53,729 nt of DNA from Elusimicrobiota bacterium (GTDB lineage: Bacteria > Elusimicrobiota > Elusimicrobia > UBA1565). Position 1 is the first letter of the stretch. Each line of letters starts with the position of its first letter. The notes under the pieces are model-generated. The model was not told the DNA's origin. It was given only the letters and a program-made list of their open reading frames with translations, and ran no database searches. The DNA lies in the NCBI GenBank assembly GCA_016218495.1, contig JACRDU010000051.1:1-53729 (forward strand). Reading direction: 5' to 3'. A program made the translations under genes and the position numbers. Below are positions 39,277 to 48,026 of this stretch, piece after piece.

Positions 39277-39864
39277 GTGAAGCCCCGACCCAAGGCCGTC
39301 ATCCTCGACATGGACGGCGTCATGGTCGACAGCGAAAGGCAATGGCGCGAGACGGAGGGGGAGCACATCCGCAAGCTCGTCTTGGGCTGGAGCGAAGCGG
39401 ATTCCCATGCCGTCGTCGGGCTGGGGGTCGTCGAGCTGCACCAGCGGCTGGTCGAGCGCCACGCCCTGGGCATGTCCCGCGCGGACTTCCTGGCCGAGCT
39501 GCGGGGAAGGAATCTGCCCGTCGGCCTGGCTTCGTCCTCTCCCCGGCGCTGGGTGGATTCCGTGCTCGAACGCTTCGCGCTTCGTCCCGACTTCAAGGCG
39601 CTGGCCACCGGCGACGAGACGCCGGGGCGGACCAAGCCGCATCCGGACCTCTACCTGCTCGCCGCCGCCAGGCTGGGCGTGGAGCCGGCGTCCTGCCTCG
39701 CCGTGGAGGACTCCGCCTACGGCGTCGCCGCGGCGAAGGCCGCGGGGATGGCCTGCGTCGGCTACCGCTCGGGGGACAACGACGCGCAGGACCTGTCCAA
39801 GGCCGACGCCGAGGCGCGGTCCTTCGCCGAGGTGCTTGCCATGTTTGGTAGCCTTTGGGCATGA
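39277..39864 (+). CDS. HAD-superfamily hydrolase with shortened cap
   Basis: 195 aa. Motif I LDMDGVMVDS, motif II ASSSPR, motif III Lys (TKPHPD) and motif IV VEDSAYG are intact, typical of beta-phosphoglucomutase-like phosphatases. Between MSRADF and LPVGLASSS about 25-30 residues usual in the cap/linker are missing, so it may be an internal deletion. GTG start; the stop overlaps the next ATG (ATGA). Confidence 0.75.
   Translation: MKPRPKAVILDMDGVMVDSERQWRETEGEHIRKLVLGWSEADSHAVVGLGVVELHQRLVERHALGMSRADFLAELRGRNLPVGLASSSPRRWVDSVLERFALRPDFKALATGDETPGRTKPHPDLYLLAAARLGVEPASCLAVEDSAYGVAAAKAAGMACVGYRSGDNDAQDLSKADAEARSFAEVLAMFGSLWA
39849..39854 (+). promoter_or_regulatory. -10-like hexamer before the peptidase fusion
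   Basis: TAGCCT exactly 6 nt before the ATG at 39861, inside the HAD gene's end. Confidence 0.35.
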
Positions 39865-41987
39865 CGGCCGAAGCCCTGCTCTCTCTGGCTGTCCTCGTCT
39901 CGGGGACCCGGCCCTGGCTGGCGCCTCGGGCCAATTCCGAGCAGCGCCAGCCGGTCTACCTGGGCCTGACCCCGCTGGAGCTCGCGCTCGGAGCGAAGGG
40001 GCGCGGCGCCGTGCTACCCGCCGCCCTCAAGGAGAGCGGGGCGGCCGCTTTCGCCGCCCAGCGTTCCAGCATGGGCGTCGCCGCCGCCCAGTTCGAGGCC
40101 TGGCCCGTCTACGACGAGCTCGGCCGCGTGGTCTGGGCCGCCGCGCGCTGGCGTCCGGCGGCGGGGGAGCCCTGGCGCTGGCTCTCCGGCGGGCCTGGGA
40201 CGCAGGAGGGGCCTCTGCTCCTGCCCCGTACCCTGCGGCTCGACGACCCCGCCGAACGCGAGACCGTCTTCCTGGCGAGCCCGTCGGCCGCGGGGCTCTA
40301 CGACAAGCCTGTCGCCGGAGACTGCCTGTGGACCGACGCCCAGGAGCGCCTGCTGGGGGGCTGGGGGGACGCGCCCGAGGCGGCGCGGGCCTGCCGCGCC
40401 GTCGCACAACCGGCCTTCGTCGATGGGGAGCCGCGCACCTTCGTCGTGGGGGCCGACGCCTCCGGGGTGCGCTGGCCGGCCGACGCCGTCTTCGCCGACC
40501 CGCCAGCCGTCCCGGCCGTCGACGCCGACCCTCTGCTGGATTGGCCTAAGGGCTTCTCGGCCGCCTTCCTCGAGGACGTGCGCTGGCTGACGGGCTTCGC
40601 GCGCAAGAACAGCGCCCAGCCCGACCATCAGCTCGGCCTCCTGCTCGACCGCCTCGAGGCGCGCTACAAGGCGATGGGCCTGCGCACCTGGCGGGACCGA
40701 TTCGAGTGGCGCGGCATCCCCCAGGAGAACCTGTTCGCCGCCGTGCCGGGCAGCCTGGGGGCCGCCGAGAACCGCCCGGTGGTCCTGGCCGACCACGTCG
40801 ACACGGCCTTCGCGGAGGATGCGTTCAACGCCGGCGCGGGCCGGGTCTCGGTGCCGGGAGCCGACGACAACGCCTCCGCCACCGCCGCCCTGCTGCGCGC
40901 CGCCGACCTCCTGCGCTCGGCCCGCCCCCGCCACGACATCTGGTTCGCCCACTTGACCGGGGAGGAGTTCCCGGCCGACGACCTGGGCGCCCGGCGCCTG
41001 GTCTCCCGCCTGCTCGAGGAGAAGCGGCGGCTGGGGGGCATCCTGCTGCTCGACATGGTGGCCTACCGCGACCCGGGCGACCCGGTGTTCCAGGTGAACG
41101 CGGGCGGCGGGGCCGATTCGCTGCGCCTGGCCGCGGCGGCGGTCGGCTTCGCGCCGCAAACGGCCGCCGGGTTCCGCGCGGAGCTCAGGACCCGCTTCGA
41201 CCCCGACAGCTACCTCTACAACACCGACGGGCTCATCTTCGACCAGGCGGGCATCCCCGTCGTCCTCTTCAACGAGCACCTAAATTACAACCATAATCTC
41301 GAGCGGCGCCACTATCATGAGACCAGCGACAGCGTCGACAAGCTCGACCCGGCGCTGGCCGAGGCGGTGACCCGGACCGCCGCCGAGACGGCGGCCTGGC
41401 TGGCGGGCGTCCCCGGACCCGCGCTGCCCTCGGGAGCCCTCCCGCTCCCCCTGGTCCGGCAGGCCACGCCCTACAGCTGCGGGGCGGCCGCCATGCAGTC
41501 CGTCTTCCTCTACTGGGGGGTCTACGACGGGGGCGAGGCCGGCCTCTACGAGCGTCTCGGGACCAGGGAGAACGACGGAACGGACCCCCGGTCGATGGCC
41601 GCCGCGGCGCGCGCGATGGGGCTGCGGGCCGAGCTCCTCGAAGGGATGTCCGTGGCGGACCTGCGCGCCCGGCTGGCCAAGGGCGAGACCGTCGTGCTGG
41701 ACATCCAGGCCTGGGCCGACGCGGACGCCACCCCCGAGGACTGGTCGGACAACACCGAAGACGGCCACTATGTCGTCCTCGCCGGCCTCGACGACAAGAA
41801 CGCCTATGTGATGGACCCCTCCATGGCGGGCGCCTACGGCTGGTTCCCGCTGGCCGAGCTCGGAACGCGCTGGCACGACTACGAGGACCGCGGCGGCGCG
41901 GTCTGGCGCAACAAGGGCCTGGGCCTCGCCGTCTCGGGGGACTCCCCCGCCCCGTCCTTCCCCGCGCCGCTCAGGCGCGTGCGCTGA
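39861..41987 (+). CDS. M28 metallopeptidase fused to a C39-like peptidase domain
   Basis: 708 aa. N-terminal signal-like segment, a unique region (about 20-220), an M28 aminopeptidase-type domain (about 230-520) with His312-x-Asp (ADHVDTAF), ADDNAS, Glu368-Glu369 (TGEEF) and HYHETSD, then a C39-like cysteine peptidase domain (about 530-690) with Cys540 (TPYSCGAAAM) and His636 (DGHYVVL) followed by an Asp (VMDPS). Both sets of catalytic residues look complete. The pairing of a zinc aminopeptidase with a bacteriocin-processing-type domain is unusual. Probably exported. Confidence 0.75.
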   Translation: MTAEALLSLAVLVSGTRPWLAPRANSEQRQPVYLGLTPLELALGAKGRGAVLPAALKESGAAAFAAQRSSMGVAAAQFEAWPVYDELGRVVWAAARWRPAAGEPWRWLSGGPGTQEGPLLLPRTLRLDDPAERETVFLASPSAAGLYDKPVAGDCLWTDAQERLLGGWGDAPEAARACRAVAQPAFVDGEPRTFVVGADASGVRWPADAVFADPPAVPAVDADPLLDWPKGFSAAFLEDVRWLTGFARKNSAQPDHQLGLLLDRLEARYKAMGLRTWRDRFEWRGIPQENLFAAVPGSLGAAENRPVVLADHVDTAFAEDAFNAGAGRVSVPGADDNASATAALLRAADLLRSARPRHDIWFAHLTGEEFPADDLGARRLVSRLLEEKRRLGGILLLDMVAYRDPGDPVFQVNAGGGADSLRLAAAAVGFAPQTAAGFRAELRTRFDPDSYLYNTDGLIFDQAGIPVVLFNEHLNYNHNLERRHYHETSDSVDKLDPALAEAVTRTAAETAAWLAGVPGPALPSGALPLPLVRQATPYSCGAAAMQSVFLYWGVYDGGEAGLYERLGTRENDGTDPRSMAAAARAMGLRAELLEGMSVADLRARLAKGETVVLDIQAWADADATPEDWSDNTEDGHYVVLAGLDDKNAYVMDPSMAGAYGWFPLAELGTRWHDYEDRGGAVWRNKGLGLAVSGDSPAPSFPAPLRRVR

Positions 41988-41988
41988 G

Positions 41989-42846
41989 ATGGCCCCCGGG
42001 CTGGCCTCGGCGTGGACGGCCATCGCGCTGTGGAGCACGCTGGCGACCTTGACGGTGCGTCTGGCCGGCGTCCCGCCGCTCTTGCTGGCGGGCTGCGCCC
42101 TGACGATAGGCGGGCTGGTCGGCCTGCCCCGGCGCCGGGACTGGCGCGTCGCGCCCCGCGTCCTGGCGCTGGGGGTCTACGGGCTGTTCGCCTACCACTT
42201 CGTCTTCTTCAAGGCGCTGCGCCTGGCCCCGCCCGTCGAGGCGAACCTCGTCAACGACCTCTGGCCGCTGCTCATCGTCCTGCTCTCGCCGCTCTTCGAC
42301 CCCGCGCGCAGGCTCACCGGCAGGCATGCGGCCGCCGGGCTGATGGGTTTCACGGGGGCCGCCCTGCTGGTGGGCGGCGCCCAGGCCTCGTTCGCGCCGG
42401 AGCATGCGGCGGGCTATGCGTTCGCCCTCGCGGCGGCCCTCATCTGGTCGACCTACTCGTTGGCCTCGAGCCGGCTCACGGCCGTGCCCACGGGGGCCGT
42501 GGGCCTCTACAGCCTGGTCTCCGGCCTGCTGGCCCTGCTCTGCCACGCCCTCCTCGAGCCGCGGCATGCCTGGAGCCTGGGCGAGGTCCCCCTCGTGCTG
42601 GCGATGGGCGTCGGCCCGATGGGGTTCGCGTTCTACGCCTGGGACGACGCGATGAAGCGCGGCGACCCGCGCGTCGTCGGCGTGCTGTCCTATTTCATCC
42701 CGCTGGCGTCGACCCTGCTCCTGGCCGCCTTCGCGGGGGGGCGGCTCGGGCCGGGCGTCTGGGGAGCGATGGCGCTGATCGTCGGGGGCGGGCTGCTCGG
42801 GGCCGGCGTTGACTTGTTCCCCCGCTTGAGCGAGAATCGCGCATGA
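41989..42846 (+). CDS. EamA/DMT-family membrane transporter
   Basis: 285 aa with about ten hydrophobic helices in two EamA halves (e.g. VLALGVYGLFAYHFVFF, GVWGAMALIVGGGLLGAG). Family members export metabolites or amino acids. Starts one base after the peptidase fusion; its end overlaps the next gene by 4 bases. Substrate unknown. Confidence 0.8.
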   Translation: MAPGLASAWTAIALWSTLATLTVRLAGVPPLLLAGCALTIGGLVGLPRRRDWRVAPRVLALGVYGLFAYHFVFFKALRLAPPVEANLVNDLWPLLIVLLSPLFDPARRLTGRHAAAGLMGFTGAALLVGGAQASFAPEHAAGYAFALAAALIWSTYSLASSRLTAVPTGAVGLYSLVSGLLALLCHALLEPRHAWSLGEVPLVLAMGVGPMGFAFYAWDDAMKRGDPRVVGVLSYFIPLASTLLLAAFAGGRLGPGVWGAMALIVGGGLLGAGVDLFPRLSENRA

Positions 42847-43481
42847 GCCTGCTCTTCTCCCTGGTCCTCGCCATGCCCGCCTGGGGCGCGGCCAGCTCGG
42901 GCACCGCCCCGGGCGCGAAGTGGAGCATCTCGATGCCGCGCATGGGCCTCGCCGCCGCCGACCGGGCGCTCGAGGCTTGGGCGAAGGCGCAGCGCGACGA
43001 GTTCCTGGCGCTGTCCTCCGAGGCCCCGTCCGAGCGCTTCGTCCCGTACGAGTTCGTCCTGACCGGCTCGTCGCTGCCGGCCTCCGGGCGCCTCGCGTCC
43101 GTCCTCCTCTCCGCTTGGAGCTTCACCGGAGGGGCGCACGGGAACATGCGGGAGGAGGCCTTCCTCTTCGAGACGAAGGGCGGGCGCAGGGTCAAGACGG
43201 CGGACCTCTTCAAGCCCGGGGCTCCGTGGAAGGAGGAACTGTCCCGGCTCTGCGCGGCCGAGCTGCGCAAGTCCCTGGGCGCCGACGGCCGGGGGGTCTG
43301 GGTGGGCGAAGGGACGAAGCCGACCGACGAGAACTTCAGCCTCGTCATGGTATCGGGCCGGGAACTCGTCGTCCGCTTCGGCGCCTACCAGGTCGCGCCG
43401 TACGTGAACGGGCCCCAGACCGTCCGGCTGCCGCTCGACGCCTTGCGGGCCGTCCTGCGCGGCCAGTACTTGCAATTCTGA
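42843..43481 (+). CDS. Secreted DUF3298/RsiV-like protein
   Basis: 212 aa with signal peptide (1-15, ending AWGA). FTGGAHGN and a C-terminal FGAYQVAPYVNGPQTV match the DUF4163/DUF3298 pair found in PdaC and the anti-sigma factor RsiV, which bind peptidoglycan or lysozyme. A possible leaderless promoter (TTGACT, 17 bp, GAGAAT, 5 nt, ATG) lies inside the transporter gene. Confidence 0.75.
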   Translation: MSLLFSLVLAMPAWGAASSGTAPGAKWSISMPRMGLAAADRALEAWAKAQRDEFLALSSEAPSERFVPYEFVLTGSSLPASGRLASVLLSAWSFTGGAHGNMREEAFLFETKGGRRVKTADLFKPGAPWKEELSRLCAAELRKSLGADGRGVWVGEGTKPTDENFSLVMVSGRELVVRFGAYQVAPYVNGPQTVRLPLDALRAVLRGQYLQF

Positions 43482-43504
43482 GCTTTCCCTGTTAAAACAT
43501 CCGT

Positions 43505-43527
43505 GCGGGGCCGTCTGGCCCCGCTTT
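43505..43527 (+). terminator. Hairpin after the DUF3298 gene
   Basis: 8-bp stem GCGGGGCC/GGCCCCGC with GTCT loop followed by TTT. Confidence 0.45.
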
Positions 43528-43548
43528 CCGCGCCGAGATGGAGAGTCC

Positions 43549-44757
43549 GTGCGACTATTGCGTCTGACCTTGGCGTCCTTGCTGCTTCTGCCGTATGCCC
43601 GCCCCGTCCTGGCCCAGGGAGAGGCGCGCTATGACATCTCCTATTACTGGGACGCGGACCCCGCCAAGGTCCGTGCCCACCAGACGGCGGTGGCCGGGGT
43701 CCTCGGCCCGGGCGTCGAAGCCAAGCTCTCCGTCGTCGCGTCCGAGAACGGCTGGGCCCTGGTCTATCGTCGGGGCGGGGACGCGGACGGGGCGCGCTTC
43801 GCCGCCGAGACCCATTCGCGCATCCTGAGGGCGCGCGGGCTCGGGGCGGCCGCCCCGGTCCGCTCCCGCCCGTGGTCCGAGCTCGGCGCCGAAGGGGCCG
43901 AGCCGGCGGACCCCGGCGAAGCCGAGCGGCTCGCCGCCTCGCAGGAGGCCGAGAAGAAGGCCCTCGACGCCGTCCTCGAGAAGAAGGTGAAGGACCTGCG
44001 GCGCACTGGCCGTCTGGCCTCCGACGAGCGCACCGCCTGGACCGTCTACGACTTCACCACCGGCGAGCAGCTGGTCTCCATCAACGAGGACATCAAGCTC
44101 CAGGCGGCCAGCCTGATAAAGCCCTTCGTGGCGCTGGCGCTGCTGCACGAGGTGAAGGCGGGACGCCGCTCCTATGACGCGCTCCAGCTGCGCCGCCTCG
44201 AGAGGATGATCCAGCATTCCGACAACCACGCCACCAACGCCGTTCTCAAGGAGCTGGGCGGCCCGCGCGCCGTCGAGGGACTTCTCAAGAAGGAGTACCC
44301 CGGCGTGGCGCGCGACCTGGACCTGGTCGAGTACATCCCCTCGGGCGGGCGCACCTACAGAAACAAGGCTTCGGCGCGCGACTACTCCCGGTTCCTCTTG
44401 GCGCTCTGGAAGGGCGAGCTCCCCTATTCCGAGGAGATCAAGCGCCTGATGGCCCTGCCCAAGCGCGACCGCCTCCACACCGGCGCCCGCGAGGTCCCCG
44501 CCGACACCGCCGTGTACTCCAAGACCGGCTCGACGCGCCACCTCTGCGGCGACATGGGGGTCCTGCTCGCCAAGAGCGCCGACGGGCGCGAGTTCCCGTA
44601 CGCCGTCGTCGGTCTCATCGAGAAGCGCGCGCCGGCGCGCAACTACATCCGCTGGCTGCGCTCGCGCGGGGACGTCATCCGCGAGATTTCCAGCCTGGTC
44701 TACATGGACCTCGGCGAGCGTCACGGCTTCGCGCGCACCCAGCTCGCCGCGCGCTGA
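43549..44757 (+). CDS. Class A beta-lactamase-fold serine hydrolase, periplasmic
   Basis: 402 aa with signal peptide (1-22, ending LAQ), a SPOR-like N-terminal region (about 25-100) and a beta-lactamase2-type domain. Ser188-x2-Lys191 (ASLIKP), Ser224-Asp225-Asn226 (HSDNHATN) and Lys325-Thr-Gly (SKTGST) are intact. No E-x2-LN omega-loop motif is seen, so a DD-peptidase or esterase activity is likelier than antibiotic hydrolysis. GTG start preceded by GGAGAG. Confidence 0.75.
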   Translation: MRLLRLTLASLLLLPYARPVLAQGEARYDISYYWDADPAKVRAHQTAVAGVLGPGVEAKLSVVASENGWALVYRRGGDADGARFAAETHSRILRARGLGAAAPVRSRPWSELGAEGAEPADPGEAERLAASQEAEKKALDAVLEKKVKDLRRTGRLASDERTAWTVYDFTTGEQLVSINEDIKLQAASLIKPFVALALLHEVKAGRRSYDALQLRRLERMIQHSDNHATNAVLKELGGPRAVEGLLKKEYPGVARDLDLVEYIPSGGRTYRNKASARDYSRFLLALWKGELPYSEEIKRLMALPKRDRLHTGAREVPADTAVYSKTGSTRHLCGDMGVLLAKSADGREFPYAVVGLIEKRAPARNYIRWLRSRGDVIREISSLVYMDLGERHGFARTQLAAR

Positions 44758-44759
44758 GC

Positions 44760-45359
44760 ATGCCGGAGCCGGCGCCCGTCCGCGTCCTCAAGGTCCCCAG
44801 CGCGGTCTACTACCTTTCGCTGGCCCCCTTGGCGTTCTTCGCGATGGGCCTGTTCCTGGCCTTGGCCGTGAAGTTCTTCTACGGCTACGGGTTCGAAGAC
44901 GGGATGGGCAGCGTGCTCCGCGTCATCGCCCCGCCCGCCTTGCCCGGCGGGGCGATGGGTCTCCTGCATCTGCTCGGCCGGCTCGAACCGGTCGACTCCC
45001 TGCCCATGCCGCAGGACCCCGGCCCGCCGGTTCCGGGGCGCCTGGCCTTGCCGGAGGCCGGCTCCGCCCCGGCGCCGATGCGCCCGGAACGGCTCCCGGC
45101 GCGGCCCAAGCGCCTGGCCCTGGACGGGCTGCTCACCTGGGGAGGAGCGGCCACGACGGCGCTTGCTTTCCTGGTCGCCTTCGTGCAGCAGGACAGCTTC
45201 GACGCGGTGCTGGGCGTCAAGCTCGGCGGGGTCTGGTGGCACGGAGCCTACTGGAACCGCTGGTGGTTCGTGTTCTACGGCCTGCTGTTCTCCGGTCTGG
45301 GCCTCATGGCCGCCGGCCTCTTGGGCTTCACGCGCCGCCTCAACAGGAGGGAGGAGTGA
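44760..45359 (+). CDS. Multi-pass membrane protein, unknown function
   Basis: 199 aa with about four membrane segments split by a Pro/Ala-rich cytoplasmic-like loop (residues about 80-120). Starts two bases after the serine hydrolase and overlaps the GHKL-like gene (GTGA), so the three genes form one unit. No family recognised. Confidence 0.6.
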   Translation: MPEPAPVRVLKVPSAVYYLSLAPLAFFAMGLFLALAVKFFYGYGFEDGMGSVLRVIAPPALPGGAMGLLHLLGRLEPVDSLPMPQDPGPPVPGRLALPEAGSAPAPMRPERLPARPKRLALDGLLTWGGAATTALAFLVAFVQQDSFDAVLGVKLGGVWWHGAYWNRWWFVFYGLLFSGLGLMAAGLLGFTRRLNRREE

Positions 45360-46705
45360 GCGACGAGGGCGAGCTCGTCGAATCGGGCTCCTTCCGGGTC
45401 GACCGCGCCAAAGCCCTGGAGAAGCTCGTCGGATTCCGGCGCCGCGACGTGGGCTGCGTGATGCTCTTCGCGCGCTGCGCGGCCGCGGCGGGGGCCAAGA
45501 ACCTGGAGATCGACGAAGGCGCCGATTCCATCACTCTGCGCTTCGACGGCGCCCCCTTCACGCGCCGGGAGCTGGTGGACCCCTACGCCGCGCTGTTCGG
45601 GGAGGAGGGCGGGGAGTCCGAACCCCGCACGCGCTGGCTGGCCCTGGCCTTCGTGCACGCCTGGAGGCCCAGCCTCAAGTCGCTGAGCTTCGCGTCCGGC
45701 TCGGGCGCCGAGCGCGCGCTCCTCGAGGGCTCGGCCTTCGGGGAGGAACGCGTCGGCAAGGACGAGTCCTCCGAGGCCAGGACCGTCGTCCGTCTCCTCT
45801 TGGAGCGCGCCGACGACGCCCACTGGCGCCACCCCGTCCCGGCCGAGATGATAGCCACCCGGCCGCGCAGCCACCTCTGGGGGCGCATGGCCGTGAGCGT
45901 TCTCAAGGGCGGCAAGGCGGTCTCCAGCGTGCGCGCCGCCGAGCCCGGCCCTGGCGAGCTGACCTTCGAGGAGGACGGCGTCTACGGCCACCTGTCCATC
46001 CCGCCCGACGGGTCCGAATTCTCGGTCGTCGACGCCTACATCCAGGGCGTCTACGCCGGCCGAGTCGATTGGCGCGACGCCCGGGCCCCCGTCGTCGGCA
46101 AGGTGGAGGACCCGGCGCTCCAGCTCGACGCCTCGCTGGCCGCCATCGTCCAGAACGAGAGGCGCGAGAGGCTGGAGGCCCTGGTCCGGCGCCGGACCGA
46201 CGGGCTCGTAGCCAAGGTGGCGCGCGAGCTGGGGGACAGGATGCCCGAGACGGCGCGCCTGCTCCGCTCGGACGCGGGCCTGCGCCGGCTCTGGGTCAGC
46301 CGCCTGCGGGGGCCCGAGGCCGAGGCGCGCGCGCAGCAGGGGCTGTTCGCCAGGCTGGCGTCGTTCTTGAGCACCCCGGGGCGCCGCGAGAAGGAGGGGC
46401 GCGTCTTCCAGGACGCCTGCGCCGCCTCCTGGCTGCGGGAGATCGCCGCGGAGTCCTCCGGCCGGCGTCCGTCGCCGGCCGACGGCTCGCTATGGGCGGC
46501 GGTGGACGCCGCCCCGCTGGCCTTCGATGCGGACTGGCGGCCGGTCGGCTACGCCGAGCTGCGCGCCGCCGCGCGCGAGCGGCGGCTGAGCCTGGTCACG
46601 GAGCTGAGCCGGCGCGGGGCGCCGGCCACCCTGGCGGTCTGGAACGACGGGTCGCCCGAGAAGTTCTGGGGCTTCTTCCAAGAGGTGCTGCGCAGGCGGG
46701 ACTAG
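45356..46705 (+). CDS. Possible GHKL/Hsp90-like ATPase-fold protein
   Basis: 449 aa, no signal peptide. The first 150 residues resemble a divergent Hsp90-type ATP-binding fold (FRVDRAKALEKL, an ADSITLRFDGAPF strand-turn, TRWLALAFVHAW helix); a true G1/G2 box is not obvious. The C-terminal two-thirds have no recognised motif. GTG start overlapping the membrane protein stop. Assignment is tentative. Confidence 0.5.
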   Translation: MSDEGELVESGSFRVDRAKALEKLVGFRRRDVGCVMLFARCAAAAGAKNLEIDEGADSITLRFDGAPFTRRELVDPYAALFGEEGGESEPRTRWLALAFVHAWRPSLKSLSFASGSGAERALLEGSAFGEERVGKDESSEARTVVRLLLERADDAHWRHPVPAEMIATRPRSHLWGRMAVSVLKGGKAVSSVRAAEPGPGELTFEEDGVYGHLSIPPDGSEFSVVDAYIQGVYAGRVDWRDARAPVVGKVEDPALQLDASLAAIVQNERRERLEALVRRRTDGLVAKVARELGDRMPETARLLRSDAGLRRLWVSRLRGPEAEARAQQGLFARLASFLSTPGRREKEGRVFQDACAASWLREIAAESSGRRPSPADGSLWAAVDAAPLAFDADWRPVGYAELRAAARERRLSLVTELSRRGAPATLAVWNDGSPEKFWGFFQEVLRRRD

Positions 46706-46706
46706 C

Positions 46707-47324
46707 TCATTGCGCCGGCTCGAGCGCGGCTAGCCGCTCGCCGGCCGTCATCAGGTCGCGCTTCACCCGTTCCGCCTGCATCACGAAGAACCCCGGGTCC
46801 GCACCCGCCTGCGAGCCCGTCTCCTCGGCGAGCCGGGCCGCGCCGAGGGCGCTGCGCCAGGAGCGTCCCATCTCGGCGTCGTCGCCCAGCGCGGGGTTCG
46901 ACTCCTCCGCCTCGAGCAATTGCCGGGCCTGCGCCACCACGGCGCCCCGGCGGTCGGGCGGCAACGCGGCGGCGTCCTTGATGGCGGTCGGGTTGAGTAT
47001 GTCCTGCACGCGCCACAGGGCCGAGCGCAGGCGGGCGCGGGCCAGGGCCCGGGCGGTGTTCCGCTCGGCGGCGGCCTGCTCCTGGGCCGCCTCCAGCAAG
47101 GTCGTCTGGCGTTCCAGGAGGTGCGTCTGGCGCGCCTGCTGGCGGGTGAGCTGGAGGGTGAACAGGGCGACGAGGAGGGCGGCGCCGATGCCCGCCCAGT
47201 CGCGCGGGGGCATCGCCTTCGCATAATCCCGGGCGGCACGCAGATGCGGCTTGAGCTCCTCGGCGCGCTGGCGCAGGCGGGCCGTGCGCTCGGGGCCCAG
47301 CATGGCCTCCAAGGTGCGCATCAT
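46707..47324 (-). CDS. Membrane-anchored coiled-coil protein
   Basis: 205 aa: a charged N-terminal helix, one membrane segment (about 44-58), then a long coiled coil (LTRQQARQTHLLERQTTLLEAA...). The ATG at 47324 lies 6 nt after a CAAACT hexamer, matching the leaderless pattern. It converges with the GHKL-like gene with one base between stops. Function unknown. Confidence 0.55.
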   Translation of the reverse strand: MMRTLEAMLGPERTARLRQRAEELKPHLRAARDYAKAMPPRDWAGIGAALLVALFTLQLTRQQARQTHLLERQTTLLEAAQEQAAAERNTARALARARLRSALWRVQDILNPTAIKDAAALPPDRRGAVVAQARQLLEAEESNPALGDDAEMGRSWRSALGAARLAEETGSQAGADPGFFVMQAERVKRDLMTAGERLAALEPAQ

Positions 47325-47372
47325 GCCCAGAGTTTGCCCCAAACGGCCCGGACGCGCAAGACCCTGGCCGCG

Positions 47373-47984
47373 TCAGAGCGGAGGGATGGTCTTGGCGAGC
47401 TGCTGGGCCAGCTTGTCGGCCAGCGGGATCAGGGCCTGCGTGACGAGCGCGTCCCACTCCGGAATCTGGCCGATCTTCCCGCCGAAGGCGTGCTTCTCCG
47501 CTCCGGAGGCCTCGCCGGAGGCCCGGCCGGCGGCCAGCAGCTCGCCGGTCTTCACGTCGACCAGCCGCACCTCGGCCGCCACGGTGGCCCAGCGCGTGGT
47601 CTTCTCGGCGAATTTGACGCTGCGCCCCTCTTCCCGGGTCGACACCCCGCTGACCGAGCCGATGAGGACGGAATCCGCGCCGAGCTGGCGGCCGACTTCG
47701 ACGGCCTTGGCCACATCCACGGCGCCAGAGCGTTGATACGAGGCCTCGGCCATGACCTTCTCGACTTGGCTGCGCTCGACCATGCGGATGCGCCCGGTCT
47801 GCAGCAGGGAGGCCGTGAACGAATCGGCGAGGCCTTCGACGATGTCGGAGTACTTGCCCTCGGACGCCTGATAGGCGAAGGGCAATACGGCGGCGAGCCG
47901 GCGCTGCGAGCGCTCGAGCGGGCGCGCGGCGGGCCCGCAGGCGGCCGACAGGACTGCAAGGAGGAGGACGGAGAGTCGTTTCAT
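47373..47984 (-). CDS. CsgG/HfaB-like lipoprotein
   Basis: 203 aa. Lipobox AVLSAAC (Cys16) after a short signal, then a CsgG-type body: LAAVLPFAY, ADSFTASLLQTGRIRMVERSQVEKVMAE, GRQLGADSVLIGSVSG, VDVKTGELL. CsgG relatives form outer-membrane secretion pores or envelope-associated lipoproteins. It could export one of the secreted proteins in this window, which is inference only. Confidence 0.75.
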   Translation of the reverse strand: MKRLSVLLLAVLSAACGPAARPLERSQRRLAAVLPFAYQASEGKYSDIVEGLADSFTASLLQTGRIRMVERSQVEKVMAEASYQRSGAVDVAKAVEVGRQLGADSVLIGSVSGVSTREEGRSVKFAEKTTRWATVAAEVRLVDVKTGELLAAGRASGEASGAEKHAFGGKIGQIPEWDALVTQALIPLADKLAQQLAKTIPPL

Positions 47985-48026
47985 GGGAACCTCGTTCCCA
48001 AGATGCCAAGCAACGGAACGGCCGCG

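Noticed and set aside
43549-44757. Antibiotic-resistance beta-lactamase
   Set aside because: SxxK, SDN and KTG are present but the omega-loop Glu motif is not seen, so resistance is not supported.
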